Source of the DNA: Stratiolaelaps scimitus
Taxonomy: Eukaryota; Arthropoda; Arachnida; Mesostigmata; Laelapidae
DNA length: 64,000 bases
Direction: 5' to 3'
NCBI GenBank assembly: GCA_019614645.1
Contig: JABWDB010000004.1
Coordinates: 10,044,001-10,108,000 of the forward strand
The notes beneath the pieces are model-generated. The model saw only the letters and a program-made list of their open reading frames with translations, did not search any database and was not told the DNA's origin. Below are positions 24,927 to 35,385 of the stretch, piece by piece (the stretch's first letter is position 1; the number at the start of each line of letters is the position of its first letter). The position numbers and the translations under genes were made by a program.

Positions 24927-24976
24927 TGTCTGGTTAAATTGCCATATACCACCGTATATGGCAATTTAACCAGACA
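24927..24976. repeat. Perfect 23-bp-arm inverted repeat
   Basis: The arms TGTCTGGTTAAATTGCCATA(TAC) and their exact complement are separated by a four-base CACC loop. In RNA this would form a stable 23-bp hairpin. The loop is shorter than usual for a microRNA precursor, so a fold-back repeat or small element terminus is as likely. Confidence 0.9.
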
Positions 24977-25126
24977 AACCTAACAAGCATGACCCAGAAG
25001 TGATCCGATCCCGATCTAAGAAGATCCGAAGATTAAATTGCTCACGCCGTATCAAATCGTGCATATCGCTCCTTGCATAGTCTCAACTTGAGTGGTTAGT
25101 TTACTTGCTGTCTACTATGTTCTATT

Positions 25127-25130
<4 letters not shown>

Positions 25131-25166
<36 letters not shown>
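25131..25166. repeat. (TA)n dinucleotide repeat
   Basis: An uninterrupted TA run of about 36 bases. Confidence 0.95.
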
Positions 25167-25167
<1 letters not shown>

Positions 25168-25454
25168 ACAACCTACTGTTGTCTCAGGCAGGCGTGGATT
25201 TTTTCCTCCAGACATTTCCCACAGTAATTCCATTATAAGAACCAGTACCGAGAACTGCATGATGGTGGAAGAGTTGGGGGCCTTTCAGCCGTAAACGAAA
25301 GTTCATATATGATACCACAGCTGCCATTATCGCCTCGCGGTGAGATTATGCTCTCTTATCATATTGTCTCAGTCTTTGACACCGACCGCAGTGTATCTAG
25401 TACCGTAGTTGACCGACTCCCTCTCGAGTGAGTATGACCGTACTGCAGTTGCAG

Positions 25455-25599
25455 GCCGTTGACTGGTTGGTCGTGGGAAGGGTGTCTGGGGGGCCATGGG
25501 GCGAGTGTCTTTGATGGAGTACCGCCTTCCGCTACTGTTCAACCATCGGCCTCGCCTGGTGGCCTCCCACCGGTTCATCCATTTCTTTCTGCGCTGAAA
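25455..25599 (+). CDS. Candidate exon, Pro/Gly-rich, pairs with 26226-26318
   Basis: After a ctgcagttgcag acceptor, one base and then 48 codons run to a gtgcgt donor in phase 0. The translation begins PLTGWSWEGCLGGHG, then SVFDGVPPSATVQPSASPGG, and ends PPVHPFLSALK, a low-order, Pro/Gly/Ser-rich segment typical of disordered regions. The donor phase fits the exon at 26226, with an intron of 626 bases. A minus-strand open frame of 98 codons overlaps the same bases and is the main alternative. No family is recognised. Confidence 0.33.
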
Positions 25600-26225
25600 G
25601 TGCGTGGTCGAACCCGTAGTAGACACCGCACTATGGCGCTGCGCTGAGTCATCGGCTGGTTCCATTCTGTTTTTCTTACCAAAAAGTCAAACTCATTCTG
25701 ATAGGGGTCAGAGAGTCGATACGACACAGTCGATGAGGCAATGATCAATGGTAGCGAAGAAAAATTGTTATATACAACCACCACCACCACCACATAATAT
25801 ACATCATGGCTTTTCTTCTCAAGCGACCGCGAACTTGCATACAGCCACACATCGATATCGATGCATTGGAAAGGCTTCCTTCCGGCACCGGCCTTTTATC
25901 CTCTCTTCACTTGAATTCGACTATTCACTGCATGATTAAATAAAAGTGACGGACGTTCGCTGATAATAAGTGGAAATTCTTAGTTAAATTCAGGTTTGGC
26001 ATTTGTCTAGCTAAAATGCATTTCGGTTCTTCTGACAACCGTGCCATATTGTAATACTCGATGAAAGTGAAAGTAAATCCGCTCGCAACCAATGTAGTTA
26101 TGTGGGTGTCCTATCCAGTGAATTAGAAATTAATATTATGAAATCAGCAACGCAGGGCTATATTGTGGGGCATTACGTATTATACAGTCAGAAAAATACC
26201 ATCCATTATTTTTTCTTCGTTCCAG

Positions 26226-26318
26226 GAAATGGCGGAAATGACTGCCAACGTTCGCAATAATCCCAGCGTGGATCCGCTTCACCTTCAAAGGAAACTCAGC
26301 TTAGATAAGCAACGTTAG
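26226..26318 (+). CDS. Candidate terminal exon, hydrophilic C-terminus
   Basis: Follows a strong acceptor (tttttcttcgttccag). 30 codons run to TAG in phase 0. The translation begins EMAEMTANVRNNPSVDPLHL and ends QRKLSLDKQR. The composition and codon use look coding, and the C-terminal RKLSLD could be a phosphorylation site. It joins in phase with the exon at 25455-25599. An AATAAA lies about 250 bases downstream, within the flank of a repeat. Protein identity is unknown. Confidence 0.42.
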   Translation, partial: EMAEMTANVRNNPSVDPLHLQRKLSLDKQR

Positions 26319-26522
26319 GCCGGCAGGTAAGACGTGATCTATAAATATATACGCATCATGTAACTTTGATGTCGGCGATTTATGTACGAACGATTGATTT
26401 CAAGGGGTTTCGAGGAGCACGCCTTCCTTTCCCTAGTCCGTCTCCCATCAGCAGATACTTCTTGGCACTAATTCGTATGACAATAATACGAGAAATATCA
26501 GGAGAAGCAATCCATCAGGCAC

Positions 26523-26626
26523 GGCAGGATTTAAACCTGCGATATCCCCTTATCCAAGCTGGTCGAACTAATAAATACATTTTCCGGGCTGATCCACAGC
26601 CAACATTTTAACGTCCACGGTACTGC
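26523..26626 (-). repeat. Dispersed short repeat, copy C, with tRNA-like box
   Basis: On the minus strand, 26626-26579 reads GCAGTACCGTGGACGTTAAA, then ATGTTGGCTGTGGATCAGCC, matching copies A and B. About 40 bases further on there is a B-box-like GGTTTAAATCC (26537-26527) inside a small palindrome GCAGG...CCTGC. An A-box-like TGGATCAGCCCGG precedes it. This suggests the repeat is a SINE-like unit with a tRNA-derived head, although the promoter boxes are imperfect. Confidence 0.6.
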
Positions 26627-26639
26627 TTTCGGCATAGCT

Positions 26640-29432
26640 TCATCAGACGGACCCCTTGACGGACCCCTACTCTATCTATCCAAGCTGGTCCTTACGTATT
26701 TTCGACGTTACCCTCTAGACCAACATGGGTACAAACATATCTGGCCAAATCGGAACTAAACTAATCGAAGATCTCCAAACTATCACTTTGACTATATGGA
26801 GGAGCCCGTTTTTGTGTCAATGCTAAATAGACGTAAAATACTGATCATTGTTCATATCGTGCACGTTGTTTTCCACGATTTGTTAACTTCAAAAGTTAAC
26901 TTTAATCCTTCGTACGAGTCACGCTAGTCATCATCATCATCAGCCTCATCACCATTCAAGCCATTGTGGTGTTGTCACATGTACCGCATTTCGGTTCGTC
27001 GCCTGCTAATTTACCATGTTAAGCAATTGCGTCTGTCAAACGTCGAACAGAGGATACGACGGTGGCTTTTATGAGCGGATCGTAAGCACAAACTATTCAC
27101 TAAAGGCTTCGGTGACTTGTGCTATTTGGGTTATTTTGAAAGACATAGCTATATTAGGTAGCCTCGTTCACGCACCACGTAAATGGGACAGATGTGGGCG
27201 GCCTGAAAAGAAGCCAATTCATGTGCGACTCACACGCGCTCTCAGAAGTTATGTCGTTACCCTTTTCAATGCCTCACACAAGACCGTCCTGCCTTACACA
27301 GATCAATTGGAGCAGAGAGCTTTCAGGGCTGGCCTCTGTCATTGGGGCAACCATGACGAGGTCAACCTCTTAAAGTTACATTCAATCGCCGCAATATTCA
27401 AACGAATTTGAATGTGTTGAACTAAAGATTGACACTGTAGCATGCAAGTGTAGGTTTACTGCAATCAGTATTCGGCATGTTCAATATTATCATATTATAT
27501 ATCCTGATAATATATGATAATGTTGAAAGGTACATATAGAAGCTGTAAGATGAACAACCCAATGTCAGCCTTACGACGCCATTACTTGTGCAAGTCCTGC
27601 TGTCACCCAACAGGGTATTTCTACCATCCTCCAACTTCATACTTCAACAAACTTCACCTCTGTCTATATGTCCATCGCATGCGTTAGCGGGGAATGAACT
27701 AGATCATGTGGCATTTTATAGAACAAAACGTGTAATATTTGAGGATAACTTGATAGAATTAGATATTCTAACTACTCATTAGTCACAACTTAAAAATTGG
27801 CCTAACTATATCATTTACCAGTTCTCAATAATGAGAGTACATAATTCCATTATGATATCCTCAGCAACATGTGGCTTGCTCTATTCATCTATATCTGTCT
27901 TTCGTTCCTAATAATCACAATATACCAATGGGTAGTGAGGCTTCGACCAGCCCAAATCATAGTAATTACATTGGCTTTGACCGGCTGCATGCTGCCAAAT
28001 CCCATTATGCTCGCCGCCCGCTTAGTTAGTCCGTCTACCCACCAATTTATCCAATGGTCGACCGGATGCGATAGACGCGACAGCGCAGACTAGTAGTAGG
28101 GATGTTAACTTGCACGCGCATAGAGTTGCTGCTAGATCGTACAGACGTGTTTATTTCTGGAGCGTCTGATGTCGGCGACGAGCGGCGACAGCACGCGACA
28201 CGTTGCAAATCACGCACCCCAAATGACGGTGAAAGGCGAGCACGTATTAACCGGCACGAAACAGGGTGGACACGGCCAACGTGGCCACATGGGAACTCCA
28301 CCCATTTATCTGATACATAGCCATTTGGCCTCTATAAGAAGGACGAACGCGCATTTGCTGTTATTGGCATAGGTGGCTTTATCTAGTCACCTGGCCCCGC
28401 ATCCAATACATACAGACATACATATATGCATGTATTCAGAGTGGAGAGTTTAGACAACGAGCAGAGTTGGGCAGTATATGGTCGCCACTGTTGCACATAT
28501 ATTCGCAGATACAATGCAGATTGCACACTACATTGATTGAATCTACTGTCTAAATTGAAGGTCACGCATGAGCCCACTCACCGGCGGGGCAACAACCGCT
28601 GCAACTTTGTTCTGGCCTCTGGACGATATTCATCGGTGACAAACGGGTGCATATTACTGGGCGAGCGAGGTATTATATTCGTTATCTAAAACGAACTATA
28701 ATATTGCACTTGTGGGCAATGCAATACTAATCATCTGAAGAATGAGCAGGCGTGCCATAATAATGATTAGAAGCACCAGAGGCGCGACATGTTGCTATAG
28801 ATCGACACTATCGTTTAACACGTAGCTGCTTTTCGAGTATAACTCAAGTTAGATCTGACCTCCCACTTCAAGGTCATGTTGGCTTTACCAACGTGTAAAC
28901 TACATAACAACAACACGCCAAGCATTTACAGCTGAATGTCTTTGGTGAAACGTCTAAGGAAAATTTTGTCATTTTTCAAGGTTTTTTTTTTAATATTTAT
29001 AAATTGATTTGCTATATAAATTCTCACAAATTATTCTGTATAATAATAGAAGAAAACATGCATTAGCATTCTTGCAAGGAAATTATAATACTTAAATAAT
29101 CGTATAGGTAGTCTGGAAATAGGGTATTCGAACATGAGTTGTATCACTCAATCGAAGATAATAAAAGTCAAAGTAGATATAATAGATGCCTTCACCCTAA
29201 CCTCCCTCCGTCCAACGGCAGTAAGCAATGGATAGGCAGATGGGTGCACTTGGATCCTACTCTACGCTATATTGTAGCCAAGGGATAAGAAATAAAGTGC
29301 AGCTCCTCTGTGGCTCCGAATCCCGTGTAAATACTATGAATAGAACGTTCTCTTCGGCGTCGTCGTCGCCGCTGCCATGGTGTTTCCTAAAATCACGACC
29401 AGCGTGACGCAATTCCACGAGTTCCAATCATA
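26640..29432. other. Intergenic or intronic DNA, no firm gene
   Basis: Contains a 131-codon plus-strand open frame (27016-27411). Its KWDRCGRPEKKPIHVRLTRA stretch vaguely recalls LINE ORF1 proteins, but this is too weak to call. An imperfect AT-rich hairpin lies at about 27480-27525. Nothing else is supported. Confidence 0.4.
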
Positions 29433-29510
29433 ATGAGTGGCCAGCTAGCTATTCCGCCATCGGTGGTTGTCCCGAAACGCCCTTTGTCCACGGCGATTGA
29501 CCTAGTCACG
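29433..29510 (+). CDS. Weak candidate first exon
   Basis: An ATG-initiated 26-codon segment beginning MSGQLAIPPSVVVPKRPLST, ending at a gtaaag donor in phase 0. A possible partner starts at 29815 after a gggtcgtccgcag acceptor and ends in a short His/Ser/Arg tail with a TGA. The combined product would be only about 45 residues. No family is recognised. Confidence 0.18.
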
Positions 29511-29830
29511 GTAAAGACCACTCCGCCCCTCCCTCACTCTCTATTCAGTCATGCGGCACATGGGAGTCTGTTCGGCCGAAAATGCACCACAGTCGTGAAT
29601 AGGCTGCACGTGCAAACGTGAGCGCGCCCGCCCGCCTTCAGTTTCGCTGAGCCTAGAGGCCACATGCTGCCTTCTCGACCCTATTCGTATAGTGGGTAAG
29701 GGACCATAGAGAAAATAGCCCCAGCGGGAGAGCATCCAAAGCGTCAACGGAGATACATCTCGTCGGCCATCTCGTTGCCCTCGAACCACAAATGGGTTAC
29801 TGGGTCGTCCGCAGGATCAGCACCAGCACC

Positions 29831-30677
29831 ACTCGAGTGGTTCTACTGCGGCGACGAACAGACGGAGGCGGTGATAGAGATAGAACGACCCCCGTTGGTC
29901 CAGCTTCTAGCCCATATCCTGTAAGTCAATGGCGTCCCTTTGGTCATTTGTCCACCACCGCTCTAATTAAGACCATTCTCAGTATCGTCAACGTCGTTGC
30001 TTTATAGGGGGAGCGAGCCGTTGCTAATCGACGTAGTTATTATCTACCTATCTAGATTTGTCTCTTGGTAGACGAAGGTCTATGATTGAGAATTGCCTTT
30101 ACGTACGCCGGGGAACTGCGTTATTACGATATTACGTAAGAGATTCAATGGAACTCTCACGTGACCCAGTCCGTATGTTGAGAGGAACTTATATATATAT
30201 ACATATTGTACACCTTTATATTTATAATATTATGATAAAAAACTGGCAGCCACTCGCGTTCGATTTTGTTTCCAACAGCTAATGAAATCCCCATGTGTTA
30301 TGCAATTTAAAATAGCATTGTGGATTTTGAGCGTGAAAGCAGTATGAATCAATCTGATAGCAACATAGAAATTACATAACTACAGAATAGACGTAGTTGA
30401 TACATAAACATGATTTGTTAAAGCACATACAATTAATTCGTATATGTGTATCAGCTATGTTATGTCGGCAACTGAAGGATTCCCGTTGTCTTCTGACTGG
30501 TCTCAAGACAGAGCGGCATTCCGACGAATACTACACAGGCTGCATGCGTATAAGGTAAAGTCTATACCCCTCGAGGCATAAGAGAAGCGCCATATACCCC
30601 CCCATCCCCCCGCTCTTGGCCTTATTTCCATTTAATCACTATTCAAATAAAGCATCGTATACACTATATTCCTTCAT
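29831..30677. other. Intergenic DNA
   Basis: AT-rich sequence between candidate genes on opposite strands. It includes a C-rich run near 30596-30612. I see nothing else. Confidence 0.5.
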
Positions 30678-30683
30678 TTTATT
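30678..30683 (-). promoter_or_regulatory. Candidate poly(A) signal for the minus-strand membrane-protein gene
   Basis: AATAAA on the minus strand (TTTATT on the plus strand), about 735 bases after the stop codon at 31418. If it is used, the GC-rich stretch 30700-31417 is a long 3' UTR, which would explain its overlapping, featureless open frames. Confidence 0.35.
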
Positions 30684-31417
30684 ATCTGCTCCAAGAGCAC
30701 TGTGTACTGTTTAGCATCATGCAGCGATCGCGGGTATACGATGCTCTATCCACAAGTCTGCATATCCGATACGGGTCCGACAATTGTGTTAGGCTGTGTT
30801 TCTCTTTTCTTCCCCCCCCCCTGATATTCTTCCGTCTTCCGTCGCCGCTCTTCACTTTGAGGACTGCCAACGCCGCCGCCGTCACCATTACGTCTTCGCC
30901 TGCCTTCAGGCCTGCCGATGCATCGTGAGGCATCCGATTGCACCCACCATCACGATGGCCCCACTCCACCTCGCCGGACCGGTTCATGCCCCCGGAGTCT
31001 TTCCCTTTGACCGTACCACCGTCACTACCACTACAACCACTCTCGATACTTCTCGGGCTTCGTCCCGTACGTTCGATCCTATCGTCGCTGCCATTCTCGT
31101 CGTCGAATCGAGGCTGCTCAGGCAGACACGTCGTCCTAACCCGTGGTACCATCGCGAGGCTCTCTCTCCTCCCTCTCTTGCCTCTTCTTTTCGTTTGCCG
31201 TACATCCAATTCTTTAGCTGACCACCCTTCGTCGGCTACTCCCTCTAGTGGCGATCATGGCAATGCCGGTGCCGCTACCGCTGTCTTCTAACTCATGCCT
31301 CATACCAACCCTTATAGCTTCCCCTCGGTCCTGACATCCGGGTTCTTCAGGCGGCGATGGGGCTCGGCTTTCCCCATCGAACCAACCATAACATAACGCT
31401 CCGGCCATCAGTCGCTG

Positions 31418-31713
31418 TCAGCATTCGTCAGCGTCTTTCTCAGTGAAAGACGACGCCGACATGGGCCACAGGGGTGTGTTATAAGCGTGGGTCGATCGGG
31501 GGTCCACTGGGGCGAGCTTGACGTCGGCAAGGTCCACGGGCTCCGCACATGGGGGGAGAGCGAGTGCGATAGTGAGCGAACGACTAAGCTTGCTGCCTCT
31601 TCGTTTTCCCCTTCGACTAACATGGTAACGTAGATATCTGAAGAGGCACAGCAACACCCCCAGCAGCAGAAGCAGCAAGGAGGCGAGGCCGACCGTTCCG
31701 CCAAAGGTGGAAA
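31418..31713 (-). CDS. Single-pass membrane protein, transmembrane and cytoplasmic-tail exon
   Basis: Minus-strand terminal exon. After two phase bases, 97 codons run to TGA. It encodes STFGGTVGLA, then a clear membrane segment ASLLLLLLGVLLCLF, immediately followed by a strongly basic stop-transfer stretch RYLRYHVSRRGKRRGSK. A tail of about 60 residues follows, ending SSFTEKDADEC. This is the usual layout of a type I protein: outside, membrane, then positively charged inner face. Its entry phase matches the donor of the exon at 31910-32117. The acceptor (agatagcccag) has a weak pyrimidine tract. No specific family is recognised; sarcoglycan, CSPG4 and nectin tails were considered without a match. 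Confidence 0.48.
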
Positions 31714-31909
31714 CTGGGCTATCTCAGTTGTAGCTAGAGCGAGATGGAGTGGCTTCCATTCGTGTCGTCCCCTTGTTCTGAAGGGCTCTCTTTCCTACCG
31801 TCAGGATCAGAATCGGAAGAAGGGTACGGCAAGGCAAGCTCCGATAGCGGGAATAGAACTGGTAGTATAGTCGATGCCACCCCACCATTCCTGCTCTTCT
31901 GCAGGTTAC
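31714..31909 (-). other. Putative short intron
   Basis: A 196-base intron between the two exons of the minus-strand membrane-protein model, with a gtaacc donor and a gcccag acceptor. The frame used for the upstream exon also stays open through this intron to a TAG at 31734, so an unspliced reading is possible. Confidence 0.35.
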
Positions 31910-32117
31910 CCAGTGTAGGTTTGTACGAGCCAGCCACCGCTTCGACACCGGATCGCCTCTCGGCGACGGTCTGCGCCACTTCAAGAGGTCGGTGAAGGGG
32001 GAGCCACTCTTGGACAGTCGAACGGAATGGCCCACCACGACGAACGTCCAAGGCATCTCTTTCTCTCGCCCGTACCAGTCGAATTCGGAGGCTCTCGAGG
32101 GAATTGAAAGCGAAGTC
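31910..32117 (-). CDS. Membrane protein, juxtamembrane ectodomain exon
   Basis: After a strong minus-strand acceptor (acattttccgcag), 69 codons plus one base run to a gtaacc donor. The translation begins DFAFNSLESLRIRLVRARER and later has EWLPLHRPLEVAQTVAERRS. It contains no Cys. The single trailing base completes a Val codon with the exon at 31418-31713, so phase is conserved across the junction. This places the segment just outside the membrane helix. Two other frames are open over part of the same sequence, so the frame is chosen mainly from the phase match and the acceptor. Confidence 0.4.
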
Positions 32118-35100
32118 CTGCGGAAAATGTACCCGGGCGCTCGTTCCCGACTCGAGTACTGCCGCTGGTGTTCCCATGCGATCGACCCCTCGTTGAGACG
32201 GCATGGGGGCCACAAGCTGGAGCCAGTATGTAGTTATTATATATAGCATGTAAGAGAGAGAGAGAGAGATAGATGGGCGGTACACAGTTGTGTAGATGAT
32301 AGATGACATACTTACGTACATACACATCGAATCCATACGTGAAGGTATACAGACAGATGAGACGAGCGGTACGGAACGATCGTAGATCAACGCGGAGATA
32401 ATAAATGCCCCCCATTCCCAATCGGATTACCACAGCTTCGAAGCTGGCTGCATCGAAGCAACGGTCTCGAAACGACCGGTGGTTAGCTCGGTATATGTTA
32501 TAGCAAGTCTAGAAAGCATTTAATAATCGAATTCTTTCCGCTCGTCGTCAAATTGATCACGAAACGACTCTTTCAGCTGTACGAATACAATTACGCCTTT
32601 TGTTAAACCTATCTTACATTCTATTTGAGCCGCGTGATCATCGGCTGGTATTTGCTCACATCAGTACCTACAGCAAAGGCTGTCGAAAGCGTGAAGGCCA
32701 TTGCCTACCGCCCTGCTCCTTAAAATAATTCCACTTATCGCCACTTCCTTCCCGTCTATACTATGTTGATGTCGATGCTCTTCTTGTTGTTATTGTGCAA
32801 ATAGATGGTATAGTCCGCTGAGAAGAGGTTCGAGGAGCTAGGGCAAGCGGGCGGGGTGCAACAGCACATTAATGCGAAAGTTGGCTCTGGGTTGAAACTG
32901 CCTGTCTGCGAACGCTTTCTGTCTACTCTATTTTGAGCTAAGCGTTCGTGGGTCTCTGGGTATGTGTGATAGGGACCCTGTACGATGCAGGGACAACGAG
33001 CGGTGGTCGATTGTTCAAATCGATCCGAAGCAAGTACAGGAAGTCAACTCTCGAAATTGCGGCCTCTCACTCGATTGACGGGAGAGAGGGGACTATACCG
33101 GAAGAACGATAGTGGTCGTGCACTGTTGACGTCCCGTCGACACAACTTACAATAAATCATTTATAAAGGAAAGAGGAAACCCTCATGTATAACTTTCGCT
33201 CATATCGGAATAAATCACGTCGGACTCGGTAATACATAACTAATCCAGAAGGTGTTCAAATAAAACATTCATATATAAACATACAAATGTACGTGTACCT
33301 TTCTTGTTACATTAATTAAGCGAAGGGAATTTCCCTCTCATAAAATGTGACAGATTGGGCAGCAAATCGTGCATCGAATAATCGGGCGTGTGTCAATGAT
33401 GAAAAATACCGACACAAGTCTGTCGTCATGTGAAACAAAATCCTGTATTTAAGTCACATGAATGAATTGCGGTATATACTGCTGTCGGCTACTGCTCAAA
33501 GATGTTCACATGAACGAACAGTGTAAGGTATGAAGTGTCCCTAAGGGGAATCCCGTTGATATTCGGACTCCCTGTAGAGCAGGGTTTGTCGTAATATGGG
33601 GCCTATTATTGATTTGTGCACAGTGTACAAACACCTTCGACATGCAGTGTTATATATATATATATATATATATGAGAACGTGGCAAGCGGAACACTAAAT
33701 GGCTGTTAGCTCTCCACTCGGGAACAGAACCTTTTCCGTGCGGGCGTAGGTCTTGTCTACGAGTGAAAATAGAGACATTCCAAACCTGCCATTTACGAGC
33801 CGAAGTGAGTCCTCTTAGTCAAGTGGGCGGACAAAGTCACTATGGATAGGTGAACAACACCTTCGTATGTAGAGATAGAGATTGCCTAAAACGTTGCTTG
33901 TTTTTATTCAATTCTAAAAGTGGGCGACAATTGAACGTGAACTACATCTAAGACCACCCTCCTTGATATATTCTTAGTAGAATATCTAGAACAAGGAGGC
34001 CTTACTTGAGATAGCACAAACTCAGCGCATCAAGAAACTTGCGAGCTTACCGATCAGTGACGGAGAGATGAACTTTTGGTACGACTTCTGCATCGTAGTC
34101 GGGCTTGATTTGGCATGTGACCGTGATCGACGCGCTAGCCGCGTTATATGGGTAGGCAAATAGTTGGAAATGGCCGTGCGGATAGAACGACTCAGGCTAT
34201 ACAAGTATGAGGAGTTATCGCGAGAGTAGAAATTGGGTGGAACTCATTAGAAACAATGATTGATAGGCTTTAAAAGCATATTGACAACATTCGCGGAATT
34301 AACTCTTTCTGTAAACAGTCACTGGATACACAAGGTGAAAACCCAGCGACTTCTTCATGGAGACCCTGTCATTCTCTTGATGAACTGCAAAGCTAAGTTC
34401 ATACATGTGTTTATATAATGGTGATCGAAATCTGATATATATATATATATACACCGGAGCGACGAACTTGAGGCAATACTCGTCAGATCTAATATAATCC
34501 CAAGTGTGGGAGGTATCATTAGTGCTCTACGTATATTCTGTCGAGACATGTTACCACACTTCACATGCATTATATATATATATATTATTGTGTACACTTA
34601 TCATGCCCTACGTTATACGTTATACTTGCTGCTTTAAGACTCTTTGCTACGGCTGACATTTCATCTGTACGAGCATTATACTGGAACCAGCTGGCCGATT
34701 GGTTAGTCTAAGAGATTTGAAAAATCTTCGAAAGCGAATATCATAGAAAGAACCTTTTTTCCCCGTTCCACCGGAAAACGTACACACATGCCACCCTGTA
34801 CAATTACAACGCTCCCTATTACATCGGGCACAATACTCGACTATTACAATCCGTAATACCTGTGACAAGATAATACCAACATGTTTGCATTCCCACCGCT
34901 ATCACTGTCCTCTCTCGAAGACGCATAGTTTGCCCTCGGTCGGCGTCGGGTAGCACGTGTGCTCCGTCCAACATTTTCATTACCTTTAAACTAGGCGCAA
35001 TAGTTCGCTCATCGGTCGTTGTTCCCCTCTTCCGCGACGCGACCTGATCGACGCAGGGCAGAGCGAACCCTCCCGATTTTCCCGCTTGTGCTTCTACTGG

Positions 35101-35277
35101 GCTCGCTGCAGCCAGCTGGCTGATACTTGGCCAACAGCAACGTCGAGTTGCAGGCGCGTCTCAACTCGAGACGCGGCATACAATCTTTTTCCACTCCCTC
35201 CCTCTCTCTCTCTCTCCCGGCACCTACTGCCTTTTTCGTCAAATGTCGTTGCCTTCCTGCCTTGGTTTTCCCGTGAG
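32118..35277. other. Intergenic or intronic DNA, no supported gene
   Basis: Mostly AT-rich, with a (GA)n tract near 32250-32270 and (TA)n runs near 33650 and 34435. If the membrane-protein model is right, further minus-strand ectodomain exons should lie here or beyond. I could not identify them. Confidence 0.45.
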
Positions 35278-35385
35278 TACAAGCAGAAGCGGAACCGTCA
35301 CTTGGCCGTCGTTGGGGCAGCTCCAGCCGCAGAACCGGTAGCCGCAGCAGAATGGGACGGTGGAAAGCTGGCGGAGCATCGCGAG
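35278..35385 (+). CDS. Candidate internal exon, Ala-rich
   Basis: A pyrimidine-rich acceptor (cttggttttcccgtgag) is followed by 36 codons to a gtactt donor, phase 0 at both ends. The translation starts YKQKRNRHLAVVGAAPAAEP and ends EWDGGKLAEHRE: a basic patch, an Ala/Pro/Glu linker and a charged end. A (CT)n run lies just upstream and a CG-dinucleotide run just downstream. A possible in-phase continuation is 37470-37502. Identity is unknown. Confidence 0.35.

Noticed and set aside
26523..26545. An independent tRNA gene on the minus strand
   Set aside because: A B-box-like word exists but acceptor, D and anticodon stems cannot be formed. Treated as part of the dispersed repeat.
27016..27411. 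131-codon frame with a LINE ORF1-like basic stretch
   Set aside because: One short resemblance (PEKKPIHVRL) without the coiled-coil or zinc-knuckle parts. Too weak to annotate.
30682..31221. Open frames of up to 175 codons on both strands in GC-rich DNA
   Set aside because: Several frames are open at once with low-complexity content. The region is better explained as 3' UTR of the minus-strand membrane-protein gene.
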